Below, in pieces: positions 38,808 to 47,618 of a stretch of 64,000 bases of DNA. The notes under the pieces are model-generated. The model was not told the DNA's origin, made no database searches, and saw only the letters and a program-made list of their open reading frames with translations. The stretch covers positions 1 to 64,000 of IMG/VR virus record IMGVR_UViG_3300031251_000007. One strand, given 5' to 3'. The first letter of the stretch is position 1, and each line of letters opens with the position of its first letter. Source of the DNA: a virus. The position numbers and the translations under genes were made by a program.

Positions 38808-39590
38808 CTATGCCACAACGGCCGCGCGTTGCGAAGAGGTGTTGGAATAGGTCCGGCCGGCATTGACCGTGCCCGCCACTGACAGCCGGCCGGCCAGCGC
38901 AAACTCCTTCACCGTGCCCCCGTCGGCGGTCAGCGTCGCGCCGCCGAGCGTGCCGATCTGAGCGCCGCTGGCCACCTGCAGGCCGAACGGTCCGTCACAG
39001 TGAAGTACGATGCCACCGCCCGCGCCGTTGCCGGCCGAGGCCTCGCCTTCCGGCGCGCCGTGCGCGAAGACAGCCGCTGTCGCCGCGATGTGCAGCGCTG
39101 CCCTGGCGAAGAGACGGATCAGTCCGCCGCCGGCGCCGCCCGGCTGTGTGGTGCCCCCGCCGCCGCCGGATCCCTTCACGGCTGAGGTATCGGTGGTGCT
39201 GTCGCCCTGCCCTGCGCCGGCCAGATAGCCGCCGTCAACGCCGGCCGCGCCGCCGAATGGCCCCTCACCCGCAGCCGTCGCGGCGCCGCCGCGGTAGCCG
39301 AACGTCGATGAGACGAGCGCGCCCTCGAGGTCGATCGAGTGCGCATGCACTTCGAGCTCACCGAAGCTCGAGCCGTCGTAGGCCGCGACGTTGACCAGCA
39401 CACCCGGAGCGATCCAAAGCCGGCCGACGTTGCGGTGCACGCCCGCGATGACCGTGTCGGCATCGACCAGCCAGTCGTCGCCGCCGTGGTTGCCGCCGGC
39501 GGTTTCGGTCCAGCCGACGGGATCGCCGGTGGTCGCATCGGCGGTGATGCCGTATTTGGCCGCCGAGTATTTGAAAGACCCGTATTTCAT
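38808..39590 (-). CDS. Gly-rich putative tail or surface protein
   Basis: 260 residues from ATG (MKYGSFKYSAAKYG). An aromatic N-terminus followed by repeated Gly/Ala-rich beta segments (LVDADTVIAGVHRNVGRLWIAPGVLVNVAAYDGSSF, GGGGGTTQPGGAGGGL). This style fits trimeric tail fibres or a surface protein. There is no signal peptide, unlike several genes upstream. No specific family. Confidence 0.6.
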   Translation of the reverse strand: MKYGSFKYSAAKYGITADATTGDPVGWTETAGGNHGGDDWLVDADTVIAGVHRNVGRLWIAPGVLVNVAAYDGSSFGELEVHAHSIDLEGALVSSTFGYRGGAATAAGEGPFGGAAGVDGGYLAGAGQGDSTTDTSAVKGSGGGGGTTQPGGAGGGLIRLFARAALHIAATAAVFAHGAPEGEASAGNGAGGGIVLHCDGPFGLQVASGAQIGTLGGATLTADGGTVKEFALAGRLSVAGTVNAGRTYSNTSSQRAAVVA

Positions 39591-39591
39591 C

Positions 39592-40158
39592 CTACGGCAG
39601 CGGCACAAACCGCAGGTTCTGGACCGGCACGTCCACGTGAAACGTGTATTGCTGTCCCGTGCCGGGCTGACAGACGCCGGTCAGCACGTGCGGCTGCGTC
39701 ACCTCGTCGCTGCTGCGGCTGCAGGTTCCCGGCGCGCATTCGGCGTTGCTAGTGCACGGCTGATCCTTCTTCGGCGGCGGCGCGACGCACTTTCCAACAT
39801 AGCCGCCCGTCGCCGGCGGCAGGCGGACGGTGGCGCAGCCGGCCTGCAGCGCACAGAGCCCGGAAGTCCCGGGCGGGCAACCGGCGTCGTCGATGCAATA
39901 GTCGCCGGTGTTGGTCCCGCCGGTGCACTTCCGCGGGCATGGCTTGCTGCCCGGCGATGCTTCGGTCGTCTTGGCGAGCAGCACCTTGCCGCTGTTCACG
40001 TCGTTCACCTGATAGTCGAACGTCGGACACAGAGCGGGCTGGTGCGCCGAGTCGGTGAAGCTGAGATCGACGTCGCAGTAGCTGTCTTCGCGGCAGGCAT
40101 CGTCGGCGCGCGCCGCGATCGGCAGCGCCAGGCAGAGGCTCAGAATCAGTCGGCGCAT
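39592..40158 (-). CDS. Exported Cys-rich protein
   Basis: 188 residues. A signal peptide is clear (MRRLILSLCLALPIAARADD), then about 16 Cys in a CTGGTNTGDYCIDDAGCP-type repeat pattern and CTSNAECAPGTC. Such repeats occur in extracellular proteins of delta-proteobacteria and related phyla. The tail end beta strands (QQYTFHVDVPVQNLRFVPL) suggest a structural role. Part of a block of exported proteins (see findings). Confidence 0.75.
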   Translation of the reverse strand: MRRLILSLCLALPIAARADDACREDSYCDVDLSFTDSAHQPALCPTFDYQVNDVNSGKVLLAKTTEASPGSKPCPRKCTGGTNTGDYCIDDAGCPPGTSGLCALQAGCATVRLPPATGGYVGKCVAPPPKKDQPCTSNAECAPGTCSRSSDEVTQPHVLTGVCQPGTGQQYTFHVDVPVQNLRFVPLP

Positions 40159-40168
40159 CGGTCCCTCC

Positions 40169-40774
40169 TCAGCGGATGACGGCCTGCACAGCGGGCGCGC
40201 GCGGCCCGGCCGAGACGTTGGGTTCGCGCACCACGATGGCCGCCCCCGGTCCGCGGATCACGGCGCCCTTCAGGAGGTAGCCGCTGCCGGGTGTTGGCGT
40301 GATCGTCGCGGTCCCCGTCGCCGTGCGCGTGTCGGTGCGCGTCGGCGTTGCCGTGACAGTCCCTGTTGGTGTCGCGGTCCGGGTGGCCGTACTCGACGGC
40401 GTCGGCGTGAACGTGTCGGTGGCGCTCGGCGTTGGCGTTGCCGTCGGCGTCGCCGTGCGCGTCACGGTGGCTGTCCCGGTCGGCGTGTCGGTTGCAGTGA
40501 GCGTGCTGCTCGGCGTCAACGTCGCCGTGCGTGTGCTGGTGCGCGTCGGCGTGTCGGTCGGCGTGGCGGTCATGCTTGGCGTCAACGTCACCGTCGGCGT
40601 GTCGGTCGGCGTCGAGCCCGGCAGCGGCGTATCGGTCGCCGTCGGCGTCATGGTGGGGGTCGGCGGCGGACCGAACAGCGGCACGAGGCCGTGCGCCGGG
40701 CGCGGATACACCGCGGCGATCGCCGCCATCAGCAGCAGCGCCAGCAGTGCGATGATGTCCGGCCAGCGCCACAC
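40169..40774 (-). CDS. Thr/Pro-rich membrane-anchored protein
   Basis: 201 residues. One hydrophobic segment near the N-terminus ([19 protein letters not shown]), then about 120 residues of T-P/T-A/T-D low-complexity sequence ([19 protein letters not shown]), then a globular end ([20 protein letters not shown]). The DNA of the centre is a run of short G/C-T-C repeats, prone to length change. Probably an anchored extended linker or surface protein. Confidence 0.7.
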   Translation of the reverse strand: MWRWPDIIALLALLLMAAIAAVYPRPAHGLVPLFGPPPTPTMTPTATDTPLPGSTPTDTPTVTLTPSMTATPTDTPTRTSTRTATLTPSSTLTATDTPTGTATVTRTATPTATPTPSATDTFTPTPSSTATRTATPTGTVTATPTRTDTRTATGTATITPTPGSGYLLKGAVIRGPGAAIVVREPNVSAGPRAPAVQAVIR

Positions 40775-40846
40775 TCAGAGGCCCCGCGCACCGACGATCG
40801 CAGGCGTTGCGGACGCATTTGCGGGTATGCTCTGATCTACCCACAC

Positions 40847-41245
40847 ATGGGGTCGTCTCGCCTGCCCGCGCTGGGGATTCTGCTTGTCGGTATCGTACTG
40901 ATCGCCCGCGTAGCGGTGCGCCCCGGCGATGTCGACGCGCGTCTCGGGCACATCGCCGCCGAGCTGACCTGCGATCGAGAGCTGTCGGGCGGCAAGCGCA
41001 TCCAGCTTGTCGGAACGCAGACGGCGGCGCTCAGCGGCCCCACCAATGAGCACACGTGCGGCGATCTGCGCGTGTCGCTCGATCACGGATGCGGCGCCGA
41101 CATCGCGATCCTGCTCAACGGCGAGCTGACCGCGCTCACGTGCCATGTCGCATCGGGCGCCACGGATGCGTGCCGGAGCGGTCGGATCGTGTTGCCCGAC
41201 GGCATCCTGTCGTTGCGCGCGGTCGCCACAGACTGCCCGGCGTAG
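40847..41245 (+). CDS. Exported small protein (moron candidate), plus strand
   Basis: 132 residues, divergent from the Thr/Pro-rich gene. N-terminal anchor or signal (SSRLPALGILLVGIVLIARVAV), then a small Cys-containing domain with four Cys (TCDRELSGG, HTCGDLRVSLDHGCGADI, TCHVAS). It is the only plus-strand gene in a 5-kb minus-strand stretch. That placement, and the export signal, fit a moron expressed in lysogeny. No family is recognised. Confidence 0.65.
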   Translation: MGSSRLPALGILLVGIVLIARVAVRPGDVDARLGHIAAELTCDRELSGGKRIQLVGTQTAALSGPTNEHTCGDLRVSLDHGCGADIAILLNGELTALTCHVASGATDACRSGRIVLPDGILSLRAVATDCPA

Positions 41246-41259
41246 GGTTCGTGGGCAGC

Positions 41260-43833
41260 TCATAGGTTCCCGCACGACGCGTAGGTGTCGCTGGTGCCCG
41301 TCAGGCAGTGGGTCATGAGATCGGCAAGCACCTGATTGCCCGTCGTCTGCATCGGGTTCGGGCAGCCCTGGCTACTACTGAACAAGCCGTAGGTCGGGTC
41401 GACCGAGAGATGTAGCGCGTCGCGCTCACAGCATGCGACGCGATGATTGTCGCAGCGGTTCTGCATCGCGCCGTCTGGGTCGATGGTCATCCAGCTGCGG
41501 CGCGCCGCCTCATGCTCCCAGTAGCCGCGGCTCGCCCGCAGATCGTCGCGGACGTTGGTGAACCGACACGTGAAGGTCGCCGTATCTGCCGCGTTGGTCT
41601 CCCACGTGCGCCACGGCAGGATGGCGATGAACTTCGTGCCGTGCGCCACGCCGTACGCGTCCATCGCGTCGAGGATCTTGCCGAGATAGTCCTGAAAAGT
41701 TGATTCGGTGGTGCGCTGCGCGCAGAGCCCTTGTGGGCAACCGTTCGCATTTTTCGCCGCCGGGACGCAGATGGTCGCGCCGGCACCGGTCAAGTTGCAT
41801 TGCGCCGTGCCGCCCGCGATCGGCGTTCCGCATGCCGTCGCCGGATTGGCGCCGAGCCCGCAGAAGACGCCGAAGAAGCCGGGATTGTTGCAGTAGGACG
41901 TGAAGCTGGCGAGGTCGACGGCGCCGGCCGGAATCGAGCAGGTCGAGCCCTGGATCGTGTCAGGCGTCGGCGTCGCGGGTCCGCCCGGTGTCGGCGTCGG
42001 CGCTCCCGGCGTCGGTGTAGCCGGCGCAAAACAGTATCCATCGGTCGGCGCACTGGGCGCGGTGCCGTAGTCGTTCGCGCCGTCCCACAGAAAAAAGACA
42101 TAGTCGCAGATCGCGCCGGTGGTGCCCTTGTAAACCTGCTGTTTCCAGCAGGTCGGATTGCCGCCCGCGAGCGCGCTGTTCACGCACGAGGCCGAGCCCG
42201 GCCAGAGCATGCCGAGCTTCGTGCCCTCGTTGCCGTAGTCGTAGATGTTGTCGGCGCCGTCGAGCTGCGCGGCGAGCGCCGTATACAGTGCCTGATCGTT
42301 CACCAGGCTCGTGCCGAACACGCACACGGTGTTCTTGGTGTCGCCGGTGGGGTCGGTCATCACCACGGTGGCCGGCGTCGGCGTCGGCCGGGTGACTTCC
42401 ACCTCCGCCCAGGCGTCTGTGACACGCACACGAAAGCCGGAGCTGTTGGTCGACTGTGCGTCGAGCGCGAAATCCAGCGCGTTGATGTCGGTCAGGTTCC
42501 ACGACGCGCTGCTCCAGTCAGAAGAGAACAGCGATGTCGGAGAACTCCAGTAACTCGTGCCATATCCGTTCGGGTCGAACGTCGAAGCGTAGCGCGTGGT
42601 GGTTCCGTTGCTGACACCGAAGCGGATCGGCTTGGAATTGCCATTAGCCGCCGTCTCGCGCAGGGAGGCGTTGAACCCCACCATCGCGTCCGGGCGGATT
42701 GATTCGCCGGTTCCGAGCGTCACATCTTGTAGCTGGAACAGATCAAGGTCGGTGCCCTGGATCTGCACATAGTTCGTCTCGTTGGTGTGGCCGCTCGTGC
42801 CGCTGATCGTGTCCTGCACGCATTGGTAGTCATTCGCCGGCGAGGTCCCGGTGCAGCCCTGGTTGTCGGAGGCGCCGTCTCCGCCGCTGGGCGAGCCGTT
42901 GGGGTGCAGATCCGCGAGCCGGAAAAATAGCCCAGTGTTGACGCTGCCTTCGTGCGCCAGGTTGTCGATCGAGTAGTCGATCGCGCCGGTGTTCGTATCG
43001 GTCACGCCCCAGCGAATCTCGCTCGTGTTACCGAGTGTCGTGACCGAGCACGTGCCCGCTGCGTCGCCTTCGGTGGTCTGCGAGCAATCTGTCGACTTCG
43101 CGCACGCCTCGCCGGGATGGAGCCCGCCCGTGCACACACCCTGCGCGCGTGTCTGGTTGCCTTGCAGCTTGCCGTTGACGAGCAGCCCGCACTGCACGTT
43201 GCCGGGATCGGTCAACGTGGTGTCGGTGGTAACCGCGACCTCGGAGCACGTGCCGACCTGCAAGACGGTCGAGCTTTGCGCAAAGTTGGCGGGCGCGCAC
43301 GACGCGGCGCCCGGATTCACCTCACGACACACGGTGGTATCGGTGCAGTTGGTGCCGTTATCCAACGAGCCGACGCACTCCAAGCCCGTGTCGTGAAAAT
43401 AGACGCGCAGACGCACGCCGGGGCTCTCGGCTTCCGCCATGAGGAAGCACTGCTTGGACGAGGTGGTCGCCGAGTAGAACGACACGACCTCGCGGTTGGT
43501 GCCGGTCGCCGGCGCTGCGCGCAGGCAGAACTCAAGATGCACCGTGCCGTCGGCTGTCGCGGTGACCGACGTCACCACATATTCGGTGCCACCGCTGGCT
43601 GGATTGATTCGGAGGCTGAAGTCGTCGCCGCTGTCGAGCCCACTGAGCCCGGTATTGGCCTCGATCGTGGGCGAGCCGACTACGCTGGAGAACGCTTTCG
43701 ACATGGTCGACAACGTCCACGGCGTCGCGCCGCTATCGCCGCCGCCCTCGAAACCCTCCAGCACGTCACGAGCGGCGAAGCTGGTCGAAGCAACCAGCAC
43801 GAGGGCGGCAGCGGCAATCAGTTCGCGCTGCAT
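41260..43833 (-). CDS. Large exported protein with SGNH-type hydrolase domain
   Basis: 857 residues. Signal peptide MQRELIAAAALVLVASTSFA. An N-terminal beta domain, Cys-rich repeats (CVGSLDNGTNCTDTTVC), a central concanavalin-like region, then a domain with SGNH blocks: FGTSLVND (about 508; Ser nucleophile position), GANDYG (about 585; Asn), and DALHLS (about 805; Asp and His). It is likely a hydrolase acting on an extracellular polysaccharide or ester. Overlaps the next gene by 16 bases. Confidence 0.75.
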   Translation of the reverse strand: MQRELIAAAALVLVASTSFAARDVLEGFEGGGDSGATPWTLSTMSKAFSSVVGSPTIEANTGLSGLDSGDDFSLRINPASGGTEYVVTSVTATADGTVHLEFCLRAAPATGTNREVVSFYSATTSSKQCFLMAEAESPGVRLRVYFHDTGLECVGSLDNGTNCTDTTVCREVNPGAASCAPANFAQSSTVLQVGTCSEVAVTTDTTLTDPGNVQCGLLVNGKLQGNQTRAQGVCTGGLHPGEACAKSTDCSQTTEGDAAGTCSVTTLGNTSEIRWGVTDTNTGAIDYSIDNLAHEGSVNTGLFFRLADLHPNGSPSGGDGASDNQGCTGTSPANDYQCVQDTISGTSGHTNETNYVQIQGTDLDLFQLQDVTLGTGESIRPDAMVGFNASLRETAANGNSKPIRFGVSNGTTTRYASTFDPNGYGTSYWSSPTSLFSSDWSSASWNLTDINALDFALDAQSTNSSGFRVRVTDAWAEVEVTRPTPTPATVVMTDPTGDTKNTVCVFGTSLVNDQALYTALAAQLDGADNIYDYGNEGTKLGMLWPGSASCVNSALAGGNPTCWKQQVYKGTTGAICDYVFFLWDGANDYGTAPSAPTDGYCFAPATPTPGAPTPTPGGPATPTPDTIQGSTCSIPAGAVDLASFTSYCNNPGFFGVFCGLGANPATACGTPIAGGTAQCNLTGAGATICVPAAKNANGCPQGLCAQRTTESTFQDYLGKILDAMDAYGVAHGTKFIAILPWRTWETNAADTATFTCRFTNVRDDLRASRGYWEHEAARRSWMTIDPDGAMQNRCDNHRVACCERDALHLSVDPTYGLFSSSQGCPNPMQTTGNQVLADLMTHCLTGTSDTYASCGNL

Positions 43834-45314
43834 AGGAACGTGCCGTAGGGATACAGCGCGGTGGTGTTGTCAGTGCACGTCCCGCTGCACACCGCGTAGA
43901 AATGCACGCGGTCGCCTTGCGTGAACGTGTTCGTGGTGGTGTCGGTACAGGTGCCCGCAGCCGCGGTGACTGCACAGCTCGCGAGGGAAGTGGCACTTTC
44001 GTTCTTGGTGTAGCCAATGGTGATTGTGGCGCCGGTGGGCCACGTCCCGAAGGCATTGACCCTCGCCGAGAACGTGCCGGTGGTGCAGCTCTCCGGCAAG
44101 ATGTCGAATTCGTAGACGGTCAGTAGCGCGTTCGAAGTGTTGTCCTTGATGTACTTCCGGGACGAAAGGGTCGACGCTGTCACCTGAGCGACGCCGCGCA
44201 TAGCGAACGAGAGCCTCGCTGAGACATTGGCCTTGGTCGCAACGTCGGCGCTGTTGGAGTAGCTGCCGGCGTAGCGACACGACGTTGACGAGGTGTTGCC
44301 GCAGTCGATGACGCTGGTCACCACCAGCTTCGTCATCGTCTGCAGATTTGCGCCGAAGCTGTTCGCTTCGTCCTCATAGGCGATCGCTGTCGGGAGATCC
44401 GCCTTATCGATCGCCCCGTCCTGCGTGATCTGCGAGCCGGGTGCGACGTTGATCTTCGACGGGTCACTCGAATCGACCGACACGTCGAACAACGAGCTGA
44501 AGTTCAGGGTGAAGCCAGAGCCGATGAGTGTGCTGTTGTTCTCGACGCGCATCGGCGTCCGATCGACCGTCCACACGCCGGCCTCGCTGTAGAACATGCG
44601 CATCGACTGGCCGGCGGCGATATAGACCGGGCTGCCGGGTGTGTTCAGCACGTTGGTCACATCGGCAAATTTCACCCGCCCGGCCGATGCTTTGACGTTG
44701 AAGATCGTAACGACCTGGCCGGCGCGCGCGCTCGTCTCCTGCATCGTGCCGTCACAGCCGCCGCTGGTGTCGCTGCACGTGATCTCGACGTAGGACTTCG
44801 ACGGATCGAGGTTGAACGTCGCGGCTGAGCTGTTGCCCGAGTCGGCGACGCTGACGGCCTGCGTGTCGAGGTCGAGCACCTTCAGATCGGCGCGGCCGGT
44901 CGAGGCGTCGGAGATGCGCAGCACGCCGGCGGCGTCGCGCGCCAGGCCGACGTCGCTCCACGGCACCTGCTGGCTGTTGCCGAGCGCGCCGCTCATCAGC
45001 GCCCAGTTCTGCACGCGGGTCCAGCCCGACGCGTTGCAGCTCGAGCCGGGGCACGAGTACATCACCCCGAGATCGTCGATGATGACCTCGCCGTTCAGGC
45101 CGTCGGTCTGCGCGGTCGGTGTGTCGGCGCGACGTAGCTGCAGCGTCGGCGAGTTGGCGGCGCGACTGGTGCCGCTCGACGAATCGCCGGGGTCGATCTT
45201 GATGACGTCGACGGCGCCGTTCTTCAGGCTGACCGAGCCAGACGCGCCCGGCTGCAGAGCGAGCGACGGCGCCGCGAGCAGCAGCGCGCCAAATGCCAGA
45301 AGTACCCGGCGCAT
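43818..45314 (-). CDS. Exported beta-rich structural protein
   Basis: 498 residues from an ATG with signal peptide RRVLLAFGALLLAAPSLA. The mature part is a long run of beta segments (SVSLKNGAVDVIKIDPGD, VVTIFNVKASAGRVKFADVTNVLNTPGSPVYIAAGQSMRMFYSEAGVW) and Thr/Ser-rich Cys-containing strands near the end, consistent with a fibre-like or surface-layer protein. No catalytic motif. Confidence 0.65.
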   Translation of the reverse strand: MRRVLLAFGALLLAAPSLALQPGASGSVSLKNGAVDVIKIDPGDSSSGTSRAANSPTLQLRRADTPTAQTDGLNGEVIIDDLGVMYSCPGSSCNASGWTRVQNWALMSGALGNSQQVPWSDVGLARDAAGVLRISDASTGRADLKVLDLDTQAVSVADSGNSSAATFNLDPSKSYVEITCSDTSGGCDGTMQETSARAGQVVTIFNVKASAGRVKFADVTNVLNTPGSPVYIAAGQSMRMFYSEAGVWTVDRTPMRVENNSTLIGSGFTLNFSSLFDVSVDSSDPSKINVAPGSQITQDGAIDKADLPTAIAYEDEANSFGANLQTMTKLVVTSVIDCGNTSSTSCRYAGSYSNSADVATKANVSARLSFAMRGVAQVTASTLSSRKYIKDNTSNALLTVYEFDILPESCTTGTFSARVNAFGTWPTGATITIGYTKNESATSLASCAVTAAAGTCTDTTTNTFTQGDRVHFYAVCSGTCTDNTTALYPYGTFLCSAN

Positions 45315-46186
45315 CACGACAGCCTTTCGAGGCTCCAGGTGACGTACTGACTGTTTGAGAGCGTGGCAGGTGTGGCGATTTTCAACGTGGCACATTGTCC
45401 CGCCGTCGTGGTGGTGACGTGCGTGGAGTCGCTGCAACTCGCCGCCGACGCACCGCCCGTGATGGAGCAGGTCGTCGTCGCGTCAGACATGGTGCCGTTG
45501 CAGGTTCCCGTGCGCAGCGTGCAGCTGACCGTGTTGCTAGCGCCCGCGGCCGTCGTCTCCATGCAGCGCAGGTTGCTGAAAGTGCCTGCGCCGACCGGGA
45601 TCTCGGCGCGCGCCTCGGTCGTATCGGCTGTTCCGCCACCAGAGTAGACCGTTTGGTTGGTAGTCAGGTCTGTGACCGACGTGCCCCAGAGGATCGGCTG
45701 CGGGATCGCCGAGCACGTGCAGGTCGTTCCGCCACAGGTTAGCCGCTCATTGCTTGCGCAGGTCGGCTGCGTGGCGCCCAAGCCGCCGCGGCTACCGGCG
45801 AGCGTTGCCTCGCTCGACAGGTTGCCGCTGCCGTCGTTGATGACGACGTGGTTTGCGGTGCCAGCGGCAATCTTGCTTCGCGCAATCGCCGCGGCCGCAT
45901 CGATCATCGCGTTGACGACGGGCGCGAACGCCGGCGCACCAGATACGAAGGCGAACACCGTGTTCGCGCTGCCGGCCGAGGTGCATGTCATCGCCGAGCT
46001 GCCCTGTCCGTACGGCACGCCGTTGGTCGCACACGACGTCAGCGCCGGCGGTCCGGTGACCGAGATCGTGCCGTTCTGCATGCTGATGTTCGTGCCGCCG
46101 ACCAGCGCCCAAGCTATGCCCGCCAGAAGCCACACGCTGACGAGCGCCACCGCACCGACAAAGAACCGTTCGCGAATCCGCTTCAT
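45314..46186 (-). CDS. Exported tail-fibre-like protein
   Basis: 290 residues from ATG (MKRIRERFFVGAVALVSVWLLAGIAWA), a clear N-terminal signal or anchor. HVVINDGSGNLSSEATLAGSRGGLGAT is the recurrent segment of phage tail fibres. Several Cys (CASNERLTCGGTTCTCSA). One-base overlap with the following gene. Combination of fibre motif and signal peptide is unusual. Confidence 0.7.
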   Translation of the reverse strand: MKRIRERFFVGAVALVSVWLLAGIAWALVGGTNISMQNGTISVTGPPALTSCATNGVPYGQGSSAMTCTSAGSANTVFAFVSGAPAFAPVVNAMIDAAAAIARSKIAAGTANHVVINDGSGNLSSEATLAGSRGGLGATQPTCASNERLTCGGTTCTCSAIPQPILWGTSVTDLTTNQTVYSGGGTADTTEARAEIPVGAGTFSNLRCMETTAAGASNTVSCTLRTGTCNGTMSDATTTCSITGGASAASCSDSTHVTTTTAGQCATLKIATPATLSNSQYVTWSLERLS

Positions 46187-46196
46187 CTTCCACCCC

Positions 46197-46661
46197 TCAA
46201 AATGCTGCGACATGAGCGTGCGGCGCGCTGGCGGCCGCTCCTGCCGAATACGTAGCTTTCCAGACGGCACAGTTGCCGTCGGGAACTGTGATCGAGTGCG
46301 TGAGATCATCGGCGGTCGTGCTGGTGCCGCTGACCGTGACCACCAGCGTGCTATCGGCGAGGGCCGTGCCGCAGGTGCCTGTCTGCGCGGTGAGCGTCAC
46401 CGTCTCGCCGGCGCCAGGTGCGGTCGGTAGCGTCACGCGCGCGCGCCGAAGCACCGTTGCGTTGAGTCGCTGCGCAACTTTCGATTGCGTCGTGCTTAGG
46501 TCGGCACCGTCGATCGACAGATAGACCGTCGAGCCCGGCGTGATGTCGGTGACCGGCGTACTGCTGAACGCGTGCGGTCGCACCACCGCCGGCGACCCCG
46601 GCAGCTGCGCTGCGGCGCTCGAAGCGGCCAGCAGCGCGGCGAAGATGAGGCCGGCCCGCAT
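46197..46661 (-). CDS. Exported small beta protein
   Basis: 154 residues. Signal peptide MRAGLIFAALLAASSAAAQ. The mature protein is Thr/Ser-rich beta (STVYLSIDGADLSTTQSKVAQRLNATVL, ETVTLTAQTGTCGTALADSTLVV). It shares style with the next gene and the two before. No family. Confidence 0.65.
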   Translation of the reverse strand: MRAGLIFAALLAASSAAAQLPGSPAVVRPHAFSSTPVTDITPGSTVYLSIDGADLSTTQSKVAQRLNATVLRRARVTLPTAPGAGETVTLTAQTGTCGTALADSTLVVTVSGTSTTADDLTHSITVPDGNCAVWKATYSAGAAASAPHAHVAAF

Positions 46662-47215
46662 CACGGCGTGATGACCTCCAACTGCTGGCCGCTGGTACAC
46701 AGAAACTCGATCGTGCCGCAGTCGTCATCGGCCGCCGGTGCGATCGTAAAGTCGTAGGTGCCGGGCTCTAGGCGCCGACTGTTCGATGTCGTCACACCCG
46801 GGTAGCCGACGTGCGCGATGTCGTTGCCGAGCGGGTTGGTGATGCGCAGCTGTACGCACGGGCGCCAGCCGCTGCCGAGCGTAACGGCAGTGCCGGTACC
46901 GGCGCAGTTGATGCGGCCGTTCTTCCGCACAGCGCTGCTCGGAAGGCGGCTGACGATGTCTTGTGCCGGCGCCTGTGCGCAGCGCCCGACGACCGCGCTC
47001 CCGGGACAATCGGAGTCGAGGTTGCAGCCGGCGTCGTTGGCGTCGCCGGCATTACAGCGATTGCGGACGTCGAGCCCGACGACGGTGCCAGTGCTGTCCT
47101 CGTACGGATTGATGACGCCGAACTGCGCGCGCGCCATACCGCCGAGTAAGAGCACAGCACCGAACGCAGCGGCCCGCGCCACCGCGCCACCCATCCACCG
47201 CCACGTTCGGTGCAT
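46661..47215 (-). CDS. Exported Cys-containing protein
   Basis: 184 residues from ATG with GAGGAGCGG upstream. Signal segment MGGAVARAAAFGAVLLLGGMARA, then CNAGDANDAGCNLDSDCPGSAVVGRC, a repeat type like those in the exported proteins downstream, then beta strands (RPCVQLRITNPLGND). Function unknown. Confidence 0.65.
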   Translation of the reverse strand: MHRTWRWMGGAVARAAAFGAVLLLGGMARAQFGVINPYEDSTGTVVGLDVRNRCNAGDANDAGCNLDSDCPGSAVVGRCAQAPAQDIVSRLPSSAVRKNGRINCAGTGTAVTLGSGWRPCVQLRITNPLGNDIAHVGYPGVTTSNSRRLEPGTYDFTIAPAADDDCGTIEFLCTSGQQLEVITP

Positions 47216-47246
47216 CCGCTCCTCCTCCACCCAACCGTTGAGGTGC

Positions 47247-47618
47247 TTAGCTCTGCGCGGCCGACTGATCGGCCGGCGGCGCGCTCGGCACCGGGTTCTC
47301 CGGGTCGGCGCCGATGGCGCGCAGCGCGTCCAGGTGCGCGTTGATCTCCGTCTGGATCTGCGCCGCCTGCTCGTCGGTGAGGCCGCCGGCTTGCTGCTGC
47401 GCAACGAGGGCGGCCAGCTTGTCGGCGATGCGCGTGGTCTCGCTGTCGACCGCGCTCAGCGCGCTCTGAATGTCATCGAATCGGGGCATGAGTTCCTCCT
47501 TCGTGGCGATCCGCGCCACACGGGCATTGGTGCGCAGCGTGGCGCACAAGTTGACGACGCCGAGCGCGGCCAGTCCGCAGACCGCCGCGCCGGCGCCAAT
47601 GAGAAGAGCCGTCGTCAC
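47247..47618 (-). CDS. Membrane-anchored coiled-coil protein
   Basis: 123 residues; N-terminal span TALLIGAGAAVCGLAALGVVNL, then a coiled coil (ELMPRFDDIQSALSAVDSETTRIADKLAALVAQQ) and a Pro/Ala-rich tail. Could be a phage membrane scaffold or a spanin-like protein. No family match seen. Confidence 0.65.
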   Translation of the reverse strand: MTTALLIGAGAAVCGLAALGVVNLCATLRTNARVARIATKEELMPRFDDIQSALSAVDSETTRIADKLAALVAQQQAGGLTDEQAAQIQTEINAHLDALRAIGADPENPVPSAPPADQSAAQS

